From contig CAUJDS010000082.1 in assembly GCA_963169695.1 (NCBI GenBank), positions 1-64,000 on the forward strand: a stretch of DNA of 64,000 bases. Direction: 5' to 3'. Below the pieces are notes generated by a model. The model saw only the letters and a program-made list of their open reading frames with translations, made no database searches and had not been told where the DNA came from. The translations under genes were made by a program, and so were the position numbers. Within the stretch, counting starts at the first letter, position 1. The number at the start of each line of letters is the position of its first letter. Of this stretch, positions 33,341 to 41,512 are shown one piece after another. The stretch comes from Bdellovibrionota bacterium (GTDB lineage: Bacteria > Bdellovibrionota > UBA1018 > CAUJDS01).

Positions 33341-33589
33341 TTACTCGGCGTGATCGCCGCCTTCTGCGTCACCAGCACCGTCATGAGATTTATCGTCCTT
33401 GTGCTCGCAACCATCTTTGCTCTTACACTTGTCCTTTTTCTTTCCTTTGCAAGAATTGTGATCTTTTTTCGCAATCATCTTGCCATCGAGGCTTCCTGCT
33501 TGAGCTTTGCTCACCAAGTTGGCACCACCTACTGCGAGGCCTGTGAGCGCTGCTGCTACCAATAGAGATTCAACATTCAATTTCTTCAT
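33341..33589 (-). CDS. bufA: Bufferin/HvfA-type Cys-rich RiPP precursor
   Basis: From the ATG at 33589 (AAGGA 6 bases upstream) the frame gives 82 residues. It has an N-terminal signal-like leader MKKLNVESLLVAAALTGLAV, then AKKDHNSCKGKKKDKCKSKD GCEHK with three regularly placed cysteines, and an acidic His/Asp/Gly tail. This matches precursor peptides found beside DUF692/DUF2063 genes, in which cysteines are converted by the MNIO enzyme into copper-chelating groups. The exported, modified peptide probably protects against copper. Confidence 0.85.
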   Translation of the reverse strand: MKKLNVESLLVAAALTGLAVGGANLVSKAQAGSLDGKMIAKKDHNSCKGKKKDKCKSKDGCEHKDDKSHDGAGDAEGGDHAE

Positions 33590-33709
33590 AGATTTCCTTT
33601 CAGACATTTAGACCTTCATTTATGGGACTTATCTAGGGTAAACTGGCCCAATAGAACTGCAACTAGATAATCATGAAAAATCTTTCATCCTAATTTGGAG
33701 TGGGGCGTT

Positions 33710-34153
33710 ATGAAAAAGTGGATTCAGAATTGTGAAAAAATTTGCGCAACGAAGTGCGCCGGCATGGGATGTATCATCGCACTAATAACGCGCTTAAGTG
33801 TGGGATGGGTATTTTTGGAATCGGGACTCGGTAAATTTCGCAACTTGCCCAATACGATCAAATTCTTTGAATCTATCGGGATTCCAATGGCTTCCCTTCA
33901 AGCACCCTTTGTGGCGGGTGTGGAGCTTGTGGGCGGAGCACTTTTGATCGTAGGTCTTGCCACGCGCTTCGCTTCGATCCCTTTGATCGGTACCATGGTT
34001 GTAGCTATTTTGACGGCGCATCTTTCTGAAATAAACAGCGCATCAGATCTATTTGGTCTCATGCCGTTTCTTTTTATTCTACTGCTTGGTTGGATCGTGA
34101 CCCATGGCGCTGGAAGCGTTTCTCTCGACGCCAAGTTTTGCCGAAAGAAATAA
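33710..34153 (+). CDS. DoxX-family membrane protein (BufD-like)
   Basis: The 147-residue protein has four membrane helices with DoxX features: ITRLSVGWVFLESGLGKFRN, GVELVGGALLIVGLATRFAS. The start at 33710 follows GGAG by 9 bases. DoxX proteins are the usual fourth member of bufferin-type clusters, where they may supply electrons or help maturation. The N-terminal cytoplasmic segment is Cys-rich (ENCEKICATKCAGMGC region), unusual for the family and possibly metal-binding. It is divergent from the precursor gene and converges with the TauE-like gene, overlapping it by 75 bases. Confidence 0.85.
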   Translation: MKKWIQNCEKICATKCAGMGCIIALITRLSVGWVFLESGLGKFRNLPNTIKFFESIGIPMASLQAPFVAGVELVGGALLIVGLATRFASIPLIGTMVVAILTAHLSEINSASDLFGLMPFLFILLLGWIVTHGAGSVSLDAKFCRKK

Positions 34154-34876
34154 TCCTGCATTCTGACCCGTAAGCGAATGGCAAATCAAAGAACCCGAAT
34201 GGAGATTCGTGGGCCTTTGAGTTTCGATAAGTCCGGGTACACGCAAGAGCAAGACAAGAATGCTACCTAAGCTCAAGGCTAAGATCGTAGGCTTTCTCCA
34301 TCGAGCCTCCAGCTTGTCGACGACTTTAACCCCAAAAGCCAAGGCGGGGAGGGTACCGAGCCAAAATGCAAACAGCGCAATCATGCTGACCTTGATGTCA
34401 CCGCTTGCCAATGCCGCAGATTGAAAAACCGCTAGCCACCCGCAGGGCAAGAAGGCTGTGCCGACCCCCAGCCACCAACCTTGGGCCGGCGATAACCCTC
34501 GATTCAAGCGCTGAATGGAGCGTGAAATACCGGTCATAGCTTTACGGATGATACGCGGGATCCAGAATCCAGCGGGCTTACCACTAAGAAAGGTCAGCAC
34601 AACACCCATAGAGAACGTTGCAAGAAAAAGAACCCAAGTATTGACCGCAGCAAAACCCAGCACGAACACACGAAGGGTAAGCCCCACTCTTGCGAGCAAC
34701 CATGCAACACCCCAATAGCCAATCAAACGTCCGAGATGATAGGGGAGGGTAGATCCACCACGACGCTGAGACCAAAGAATGGGCCCGCACATCGCTGCAC
34801 AATGAACGGAACCCAAAAGGCTCGAAGCCAGAACCAATCCAAATACGGAAAAAAGATCAGAAGGGTCCAACAACAT
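34079..34876 (-). CDS. TauE/SafE-like membrane protein of the cbb3 operon
   Basis: The 265-residue protein starts with a helix containing GSVHCAAMCGPILW, the H-C-x-x-M-C-G-P signature of the small sulfite-exporter/cytochrome-biogenesis-like membrane proteins found at the end of cco clusters. Six membrane helices are likely (WLGVGTAFLPCGWLAVFQSA near the middle). It probably helps copper supply to, or assembly of, the cbb3 oxidase. It overlaps the ccoG gene by 20 bases and its last 25 codons overlap the DoxX gene on the other strand. Confidence 0.75.
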   Translation of the reverse strand: MLLDPSDLFSVFGLVLASSLLGSVHCAAMCGPILWSQRRGGSTLPYHLGRLIGYWGVAWLLARVGLTLRVFVLGFAAVNTWVLFLATFSMGVVLTFLSGKPAGFWIPRIIRKAMTGISRSIQRLNRGLSPAQGWWLGVGTAFLPCGWLAVFQSAALASGDIKVSMIALFAFWLGTLPALAFGVKVVDKLEARWRKPTILALSLGSILVLLLRVPGLIETQRPTNLHSGSLICHSLTGQNAGLFLSAKLGVERNASSAMGHDPTKQ

Positions 34877-36269
34877 GAAGGACTACTTCCTTTTCTTGCG
34901 GCGCTCTGCCGTCCGAAAATTCTACCTTGGCCTGAAGTCGAAGATTCCCTGAACCCGTTCCTGCCTGAAGAAGTTCCCGCTGAAACTCTACAAAGACTGG
35001 CACGCGTCCCGTCTCTCCTCCCTGAAGCGAAAAAGGCAGCAGAGGCGCCACTACTTTGATCCGAGGATCTGTGGAACTCAGGTGATAGCGAATGGGGTGC
35101 GGATCATAGCTACTTACGTGGATCTGAAACGAATTGGCGATCCACTCCTCAGCATTCACTTGAAGCACTTGGTAAGGCTCCGCTCGCATTCGAATAAAAG
35201 TGGCGTCTACCCATTCTCGAGTGCCAAGAAAAATGGTCAGAGCGGTAGTAAGCACCAAAAGCGCCGATGCATATACAATGACCCGTGGTCGCCAGAATCT
35301 TGTTTTTTCTCCACGCAGAGTGCGATCGCGATCATAGCGAATCAATCCCTTAGGCTTTTCTATTTTCTCCATGACTTGATCGCAAGCATCAATACAAGCC
35401 GTGCAGGCAATACACTCAAGCTGCTGCGAGCCACGTCGAATATCTACTCCGGTGGGACATACTTGTACGCAGCGATAGCAATTGATGCAATCCCCTTGCT
35501 GATCCTTAGGAAGGCCCTGTGCGCGCCTCGGCTCTCCGCGCTTCGAATCATAGACAACAGTCAGTGAATCATCGTCCGTCAATACGGATTGAATCCTTCC
35601 GTAAGGGCACATGATGACGCAAAACTGTTCGCGAAACCACCCGAACGAAAAAAGCACTAACCCAACAATAAAGGCCATCACACGGAAGGGCGTAAAATTT
35701 TCAAGTGGGTTCTGCTGAACCATTTCGAATAGGTGTTTTTTCCCTACGAAGTACGCCAAAAAACTATGTGAGATGACCAGACTTACGACCAACCATATGC
35801 CCCATTTCGAGGCTCGCTTGCGAAACTTTCCAAAGGACCAAGGAGCATCATCCAATTTTTTTCGGGCAAGGCCGTCGCCTTCAATCCATCTTTCGATTGG
35901 TCTATAGATGGCTTCGACGAACACGGTCTGCGGGCAGGCCCATCCACACCATACTCTTCCGAATAGCGCCGTCATAAAAGCGGCCAGAAACAAGAATATC
36001 CCCACCACCAAAAAGAAGAGTGGAAAGTCATGTCCCCAAAAGAAAAAACCGAAAACTGAAAATCTGCGATGAGCCACATCCAGTAGCATCAGAGGATGTC
36101 CACCTAGCTCCAGCCAAGGCAAAGCAAGAAATACGACGACAAGAACGAAATGCACACGCGCGCGCATACGCTGAAACAGCCCTTGAACTTCTCCTGGATA
36201 AAGATAAACTCGGGAACCATCTTCCGCCATAGTGGCCATTCGATCTTCGGGTAATTCTCGATCCTTCAC
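34857..36269 (-). CDS. ccoG: cbb3 oxidase accessory protein CcoG/FixG
   Basis: The 470-residue membrane protein has CGWACPQTVF near residue 110 and two ferredoxin clusters, CINCYRCVQVCPTG and CIACTACIDAC. Five membrane helices and a C-terminal periplasmic Ig-like domain (DPRIKVVAPLLPFSLQGG region) follow the usual plan. CcoG is a cupric reductase that supplies Cu(I) for the CuB site. It overlaps ccoP by four bases. Confidence 0.95.
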   Translation of the reverse strand: MKDRELPEDRMATMAEDGSRVYLYPGEVQGLFQRMRARVHFVLVVVFLALPWLELGGHPLMLLDVAHRRFSVFGFFFWGHDFPLFFLVVGIFLFLAAFMTALFGRVWCGWACPQTVFVEAIYRPIERWIEGDGLARKKLDDAPWSFGKFRKRASKWGIWLVVSLVISHSFLAYFVGKKHLFEMVQQNPLENFTPFRVMAFIVGLVLFSFGWFREQFCVIMCPYGRIQSVLTDDDSLTVVYDSKRGEPRRAQGLPKDQQGDCINCYRCVQVCPTGVDIRRGSQQLECIACTACIDACDQVMEKIEKPKGLIRYDRDRTLRGEKTRFWRPRVIVYASALLVLTTALTIFLGTREWVDATFIRMRAEPYQVLQVNAEEWIANSFQIHVSSYDPHPIRYHLSSTDPRIKVVAPLLPFSLQGGETGRVPVFVEFQRELLQAGTGSGNLRLQAKVEFSDGRAPQEKEVVLHVVGPF

Positions 36270-36844
36270 TTAACCGCGTTTCCTTGCGGTGCCTTTGGGT
36301 TAGCTGGATGAGTCCCTTTCAGCGACACGATATGCGCCACCAATGCATACTGGGCAGGAGGCGGGATAATGGCTTCCCACGGCGGCATTCCTTTTTCTGG
36401 AACACCCACGCGAATCGTAGTCAATATCGCACTAGCCGATCCATCACCGTGAATCCAGTAGGCGTCGGTGAGATTTGGCCCGATCAGACCTTCTCCATTG
36501 GGTCCGTGGCAACTGGAACATTTTGCCAAAAATTCGGCGTGGCCTGTATTGATCTTGGCAGGGTCGGCAACTGCAATTCCCAAGAGCTTGAGATCTTCGT
36601 CAGTAATTCCCTTCTTGGGTGGTTCCAGCTGAGCCAGTCGAGCCACTTCAGTGTCGAACTCCTGCTGTTGTGAAGGACCACTCCCGACATGATAGTACAA
36701 GACATAGGCAAAGCTGAATACGATGGCTCCGTAGAATGTCAGTAACCACCACTGGGGCAAAGGATTGTCCAGTTCGTGAATCCCATCGTAAGCGTGGTCC
36801 GTCAGCAGATCATTGGTAAGCGCATCTCGTTTTTCGCCACTCAT
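36266..36844 (-). CDS. ccoP: cbb3 oxidase cytochrome subunit CcoP, single-haem form
   Basis: The 192-residue protein has the N-terminal CcoP helix (DNPLPQWWLLTFYGAIVFSF) and one cytochrome c domain with haem motif CSSCHG and distal Met in EKGMPPWEAII. Standard CcoP is about 290-310 residues with two haems; here only one c-haem domain is present. This would shorten the electron path into CcoO/CcoN. It overlaps ccoQ by four bases (ATGA). Confidence 0.92.
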   Translation of the reverse strand: MSGEKRDALTNDLLTDHAYDGIHELDNPLPQWWLLTFYGAIVFSFAYVLYYHVGSGPSQQQEFDTEVARLAQLEPPKKGITDEDLKLLGIAVADPAKINTGHAEFLAKCSSCHGPNGEGLIGPNLTDAYWIHGDGSASAILTTIRVGVPEKGMPPWEAIIPPPAQYALVAHIVSLKGTHPANPKAPQGNAVK

Positions 36845-37008
36845 TTTTCATTACTCCTTAGAGGTATTTGAGAGATCTCTTCATAAAACTCCTTTTTGTT
36901 CTGAAAGAAGGTTCTCCAGACGATGCCCGAGAAAGATCCCAAGAAAAGAAAGAGCCCTAGAACAATCATCCACGTTTGTGGAAAAAACTTCAAAACTTCC
37001 TGCTTCAT
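36841..37008 (-). CDS. ccoQ: cbb3 oxidase small subunit CcoQ
   Basis: A 55-residue frame encodes one membrane helix (WMIVLGLFLFLGSFSGIVW) and a short charged C-terminal tail. It starts in the ccoNO stop (ATGA, 37005-37008) and ends in the ccoP start. Size, topology and position between ccoNO and ccoP identify it as CcoQ, which stabilises the complex. Confidence 0.88.
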   Translation of the reverse strand: MKQEVLKFFPQTWMIVLGLFLFLGSFSGIVWRTFFQNKKEFYEEISQIPLRSNEK

Positions 37009-39131
37009 GGGGCACTCCTTCGCAATTGACCTAGGCTTTGGAGGTAAGCAATCAGGGCAATGATTTCTTTATCCTTCGTTACTCCCGAGTCACCTCCTTG
37101 ATTCAGGCCACTCAGGATTGCAGAAGCGTGTTCTTCAGCAATCTTCGAAGCATTTTCCACTTCGTAATCAGAATAGGGGACACCCAGCGCTTTCATGACC
37201 GACAACTTCTTAGGGAGCGAAGCATAATCGGTATTCAAGTTGAGCAACCATGAATAGGTCGGCATAATGGACTGAGGCACAACATCCCTTGGATTTGCCA
37301 TATGGCGAAGGTGCCAAAGATCAGGATATTTTTTTCCGACTCGAGCCAAGTCAGGCCCTGTGCGCTTCGATCCCCACTGAAAAGGTCGATCGTACTGTGA
37401 TTCTTCAATTCGCGAAGGATCACCATAGCGAAGGCGCTCATCCGGCAACGTCCGAATCATCTGAGAATGACAAGTGTAACATCCCTCTCGGACATAGATA
37501 TCCCGCCCCGCCAATTCCAAAGGATCATAGGGTCGAATCTTTGGATCGTTCTTTACGTATTCACCTACCGAAAGGGCAGGAACAATCTCAATAATACTTC
37601 CCACCAGCACAGCAAGTACTGTTAAGATCGTAAATACTGCCGGCACTCCTTCGAGCATTCGATGAATTTTTCCATCCTTTACCATCTCGCCTATTGAGAG
37701 TGGCGTTAACTCTGGCGAAGCAGGCACTGCTTCATCGGCGATGTTAGAAGACTTGATAGTCTTCACCATATTGTAGAGCATGATGAGGAAGCCAATAAAG
37801 AACAAGAGCCCCGAAAATCCACGAACCCAATACAGCGGAACAATCCGAAGAACCGTTTCTACAAAGTCTGGATAGACGAGACGCCCGCTCCCATCAATAG
37901 CGCGCCACATGAGACCCTGAGTAATGCCGGCAGTCCACATGGAAACCATGTAAAGAACCGTTCCACCCGTTGCGAACCAAAAATGGGTAGTGGCCAATGC
38001 GTCACTGTAGAGCTTGGTTTTCCAAATTTTCGGAACGAGATAATACAACATTCCAAATGTCAGCAAGCCATTCCAGCCAAGCGTGCCGCCATGCACGTGA
38101 CCAATCGTCCAATCGGTATAGTGGCTGAGTGAATTTACGCTCTTAATCGACAGCAACGGACCTTCAAAGGTTGCCATTCCATAAAACGTGACGGCTGCAG
38201 CAAAGAACTTCAAAACAGGCTCTGTCCTAACGCGATGCCAGACACCTCGAAGCGTAAGCAAGCCGTTGATCATTCCGCCCCAACTTGGAGCCCAGAGCAT
38301 AAGGCTGAATACCATTCCGAGAGTCTGAGCCCAGTCCGGTAAGGCCGTATAAAGAAGGTGATGAGGTCCGGCCCAGATATAAATGAACACCAGCGCCCAG
38401 AAATGCACAATAGAGAGACGATAACTATAGACGGGACGATCCGCAGCCTTAGGAATGTAGTAGTACATCAATCCCAAAAACGGCGTGGTCAGGAAAAACG
38501 CGACCGCATTGTGACCGTACCACCACTGGACAAGCGCATCTTGAACACCCGCATAGACGGGGTAGCTCTTGAGTATGCTTACTGGGATCTCAACTGAATT
38601 GACGAGATGAAGGATCGCTACTGTTACAATCGTAGCGATATAGAACCAAAGCGCAACATAGAGGTGTCGCTCGCGCCGCCTTGCAATGGTCCCAAAGAAG
38701 TTGACCGCAAAAATTACCCAGACGAAAGTGATGGCAAGGTCAATAGGCCACTCGAGTTCCGCATATTCTTTTCCGGTGGTGTATCCAAAAGGAAGTGTCA
38801 AAGCTGCAGCAACAATAATGAGTTGCCAACCCCAGAAGTGAATAGAACTTAGCGTGTCCGAGAACATCCGGGTCTTCAACAATCGTTGAGACGAGTGGTA
38901 GACCCCCGCAAATATCGCATTGCCGGCAAACGCAAATATTGCCGCGTTGGTATGCAAGGGTCGAAGTCTTCCAAAGGTCAGCCAAGGAAGCCCAAAATTA
39001 AATCTCCAATGGGCCAACTGAAACGCTACCCACACACCCAATAAAAAGGCCACGAGGCCCCAAACCAAGGTAGCGATTACAAAGCGTCGGACGACCCGGT
39101 CGTCGTAATTTACGGTATCATTGAGACTCAT
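37005..39131 (-). CDS. ccoNO: cbb3 oxidase fused subunits I and II (CcoNO)
   Basis: The 708-residue protein joins CcoN (residues about 1-480: haem-copper oxidase subunit I with GRLRPLHTNAAIFAF, QWWYGHNAVAFFLTTPFLG and DWTIGHVHGGTLGWN holding haem and CuB ligands) to CcoO (residues about 490-708, one c-haem at REGCYTCHSQMIR). Start at 39131 (MSLND) has AAAGG 6 bases upstream; earlier starts add polar residues without support. Fusion of CcoN and CcoO is known in some Bacteroidota and Deltaproteobacteria-like groups. The enzyme reduces oxygen with high affinity and pumps protons. Confidence 0.95.
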   Translation of the reverse strand: MSLNDTVNYDDRVVRRFVIATLVWGLVAFLLGVWVAFQLAHWRFNFGLPWLTFGRLRPLHTNAAIFAFAGNAIFAGVYHSSQRLLKTRMFSDTLSSIHFWGWQLIIVAAALTLPFGYTTGKEYAELEWPIDLAITFVWVIFAVNFFGTIARRRERHLYVALWFYIATIVTVAILHLVNSVEIPVSILKSYPVYAGVQDALVQWWYGHNAVAFFLTTPFLGLMYYYIPKAADRPVYSYRLSIVHFWALVFIYIWAGPHHLLYTALPDWAQTLGMVFSLMLWAPSWGGMINGLLTLRGVWHRVRTEPVLKFFAAAVTFYGMATFEGPLLSIKSVNSLSHYTDWTIGHVHGGTLGWNGLLTFGMLYYLVPKIWKTKLYSDALATTHFWFATGGTVLYMVSMWTAGITQGLMWRAIDGSGRLVYPDFVETVLRIVPLYWVRGFSGLLFFIGFLIMLYNMVKTIKSSNIADEAVPASPELTPLSIGEMVKDGKIHRMLEGVPAVFTILTVLAVLVGSIIEIVPALSVGEYVKNDPKIRPYDPLELAGRDIYVREGCYTCHSQMIRTLPDERLRYGDPSRIEESQYDRPFQWGSKRTGPDLARVGKKYPDLWHLRHMANPRDVVPQSIMPTYSWLLNLNTDYASLPKKLSVMKALGVPYSDYEVENASKIAEEHASAILSGLNQGGDSGVTKDKEIIALIAYLQSLGQLRRSAP

Positions 39132-39135
39132 AGTA

Positions 39136-39279
39136 TTACCTTTCATTCTCCAATAGTATTCGATGAGCTGGGGTTTCCAGATCATCCATTTGTCCTTTTT
39201 GTACAAACCACAAAAACGCGAGTAAAAAACCCAACGAGATTAAGAAACTTATCGCTATAAGCAATATCAAGATTTCCAA
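39136..39279 (-). CDS. ccoS: cbb3 oxidase maturation protein CcoS
   Basis: A 47-residue frame reads EILILLIAISFLISLGFLLA FLWFVQKGQMDDLETPAHRI, the CcoS signature (one helix, then F-x-W-A/F-x-x-x-G-Q-Y/M-D-D-L-E-x-P). The start is probably TTG at 39279, with GGGGG just upstream. It overlaps ccoI by 13 bases and ends four bases before ccoNO. CcoS is needed for cofactor insertion. Confidence 0.88.
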   Translation of the reverse strand: MEILILLIAISFLISLGFLLAFLWFVQKGQMDDLETPAHRILLENER

Positions 39280-41447
39280 CGAAACCCCCAGGTCGAAGAC
39301 AAGAAGACCGTAAGGGCACTCAACGGCATAAGAATCGCTGCAACAAAGGGTGATGCATGCCCGGTCAATGCGAGCGTCCCTCCGACGGTGTTGTACGCGA
39401 TGGTAAATACCCAATTCCGTCGAAGAACCTTCCGGGCTCCCGCTGCGATCTCCAAGAAGATTCTCACCCCTTCGATTTTTCCATTTTCCAAAAAAACTTG
39501 AGCCGAATCTTTGCAAGCGTCGATTCCACCTCGTACTGCAATAGCGAGATCTGCAGCGGAGAGAGCAAGCAGGTCATTCATTCCGTCTCCCACTACTAAG
39601 GACCGTTTGTCCTTTTGAATATGCTTCAACTTACTCTCGGCTGTCGATCTCGAGTATACGCGCGAATCCGAAATTCCTAGTTGAGAGGCAACCTGAAGGC
39701 ATGCCGCCTCTGTGTCTCCTGAAAGCATCGATACAGAAATGCCTTGGTGATCAAACCATCTAATAACAGACAGTGCCCCTGATTGAATGGCGTCTCCCAT
39801 TCTCACTCGAACCTTCGTTTGTCCATTTTTCTTGATTTGAATTTCGGTAATAGGAGCTTCAATTGCTTCACGCTTGCTTTGAGAATCTCCTTCAAAGATC
39901 CATCGATCACCATCAACAATACCCTCTATATATCCATCTTTGTGATGACTGAGCTGCAGATCGTCGACATTCGGTAAAACTCCCCGCTGCTTCAGGTATT
40001 CCAAAATCGCAATGCCAGCCGGATGGATACTTTGTTTTTCTAGACTCGCAATAACCTGAAGGTCTCCTTGACTCAACACAGGTTCCTCATCCCAAGAAAG
40101 GACCGAAAATTTTCCAACAGTAAGGGTCCCAGTCTTATCGAAGTACACGCGCTCTATTTGCGCTGCTCGATCAATGGATTCTCCATCAAGGATCAGTATT
40201 CCATGACGCAAGGCCTTGGCATACGCCGTCAAGTAGACCAAAGGAATCCCCAACGCGAGAGCACAGGGGCACATAATAATGAGAAAGGACAGAATTCGAT
40301 CAAACCCACCTGTCAAGTCAGCCCAATAGAAATAGACTGAAGCGAAGAGAGCAATAAGTATTACAGCGGCTACAAAACGACCTGCCATCTTGCTTGTCCA
40401 ATGTAAGAGGGGCCCTCGTTGCGCCATAGCGGATTCTACACCTTGGAGAAGTGAACCCATTCTCGTCTTGTCTGCTATCGCAGTAACTCGGAATTCAATA
40501 GATCCACTCACAAGTTTTGCTCCTGCGTAGGTAGCCTCTCCTTTTTTTAGAGCTACGGGCCTAGATTCCCCCGTCAAAAAGGAGTGATCCGCAGCACCCG
40601 CCCCTAGGGTAACCACTCCATCCGTGGGAATTTTATCACCAACTTTTACGCACAGAATATCGCCGACACGAGCATCTTGAAGCGGAATGCTTTTTCGTTT
40701 CCCGTTGGCCTCGCAAAGTAAGACAGTGTCTGGCAGGAGAACGCCAAGCCCTGTCGAAACAGATAGTGCCTGAAGCCTGAGTCTCCCAACCACCATCCTG
40801 CTAGCTAAGATCAGAAAAACAAAAGAAGTCACTGAATCCAAATAAGTCTCGCCGGAGCCTCGTACCCACTGCACCCCTGTCGCAATAAGACCCATGGTAA
40901 GCGCCAGAACAATTGGCAGGTCTATAGTTATCGACCGACTTCTAATCGACTTCCAAGCCGACTGAAACAGTGGTGCCGCTGAATAGGTAAGAACAGGTAC
41001 CGCTAAGAGCATGCTGAAGGTATTGAACCAATTTCCGAAGGTTCCACTTGCGCCAGCATAAAGCGCAAAATTAAACACCATAATGTTGCCTGCACAAAAC
41101 CCAGCAACTGCTGTTCGCAGCAACAGACTTCGATTTTCTTTTTCTTGAAGCTGAATACCTTCATGAAGCGCTGGCACTTCTACTGCGTGAAATCCAATTT
41201 TGCCAAGCGACTCCACGACCGCATTCTTAGATAGCCCTGCCAACGCTGGAACCCGTACCGTAGAACGACCCAAATCAACTTGCACTAAATGCTTGGGATC
41301 CTTTGAGCTGAATGCTTCTTCAATACGGGCAACACAAGATATACAATGAATCCCTTCCACAAAAAAAATGCGTTCAGCTGCGCCGTGCATGGGAGTCGGT
41401 GAATTCAAGTTGATTGCCTCACGGCAAATATAGCAAATAAAATTCAC
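39267..41447 (-). CDS. ccoI: Copper-transporting P1B-ATPase CcoI/FixI
   Basis: The 726-residue protein starts with a Cys-pair segment (CYICREAI), then a heavy-metal-associated domain with GIHCISCVARIEE, membrane helices, the CPC copper site MCPCALALGIP, the phosphorylation motif FDKTGTLT and hinge VVGDGMNDLLALS. CcoI delivers copper for cbb3 assembly across the inner membrane. It heads the oxidase operon, unlike the common order in which ccoNOQP comes before ccoGHIS. No ccoH gene is visible. Confidence 0.95.
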   Translation of the reverse strand: MNFICYICREAINLNSPTPMHGAAERIFFVEGIHCISCVARIEEAFSSKDPKHLVQVDLGRSTVRVPALAGLSKNAVVESLGKIGFHAVEVPALHEGIQLQEKENRSLLLRTAVAGFCAGNIMVFNFALYAGASGTFGNWFNTFSMLLAVPVLTYSAAPLFQSAWKSIRSRSITIDLPIVLALTMGLIATGVQWVRGSGETYLDSVTSFVFLILASRMVVGRLRLQALSVSTGLGVLLPDTVLLCEANGKRKSIPLQDARVGDILCVKVGDKIPTDGVVTLGAGAADHSFLTGESRPVALKKGEATYAGAKLVSGSIEFRVTAIADKTRMGSLLQGVESAMAQRGPLLHWTSKMAGRFVAAVILIALFASVYFYWADLTGGFDRILSFLIIMCPCALALGIPLVYLTAYAKALRHGILILDGESIDRAAQIERVYFDKTGTLTVGKFSVLSWDEEPVLSQGDLQVIASLEKQSIHPAGIAILEYLKQRGVLPNVDDLQLSHHKDGYIEGIVDGDRWIFEGDSQSKREAIEAPITEIQIKKNGQTKVRVRMGDAIQSGALSVIRWFDHQGISVSMLSGDTEAACLQVASQLGISDSRVYSRSTAESKLKHIQKDKRSLVVGDGMNDLLALSAADLAIAVRGGIDACKDSAQVFLENGKIEGVRIFLEIAAGARKVLRRNWVFTIAYNTVGGTLALTGHASPFVAAILMPLSALTVFLSSTWGFRWKS

Positions 41448-41512
41448 TTAAAAAAGTTGGAACGAGGAGTGCTTGGAAATAGTCACGGCAATGACTACTA
41501 AAAAGTACGCGA

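Noticed and set aside
39136-39516. 126-codon minus-strand frame
   Set aside because: Only its last 47 codons, from a TTG, are real (CcoS); the rest is the ccoI gene in another frame.
41448-41512. FNR-type control site ahead of the cbb3 operon
   Set aside because: No TTGAT-N4-ATCAA motif can be found in this gap or before ccoNO; control by oxygen cannot be argued from the sequence.
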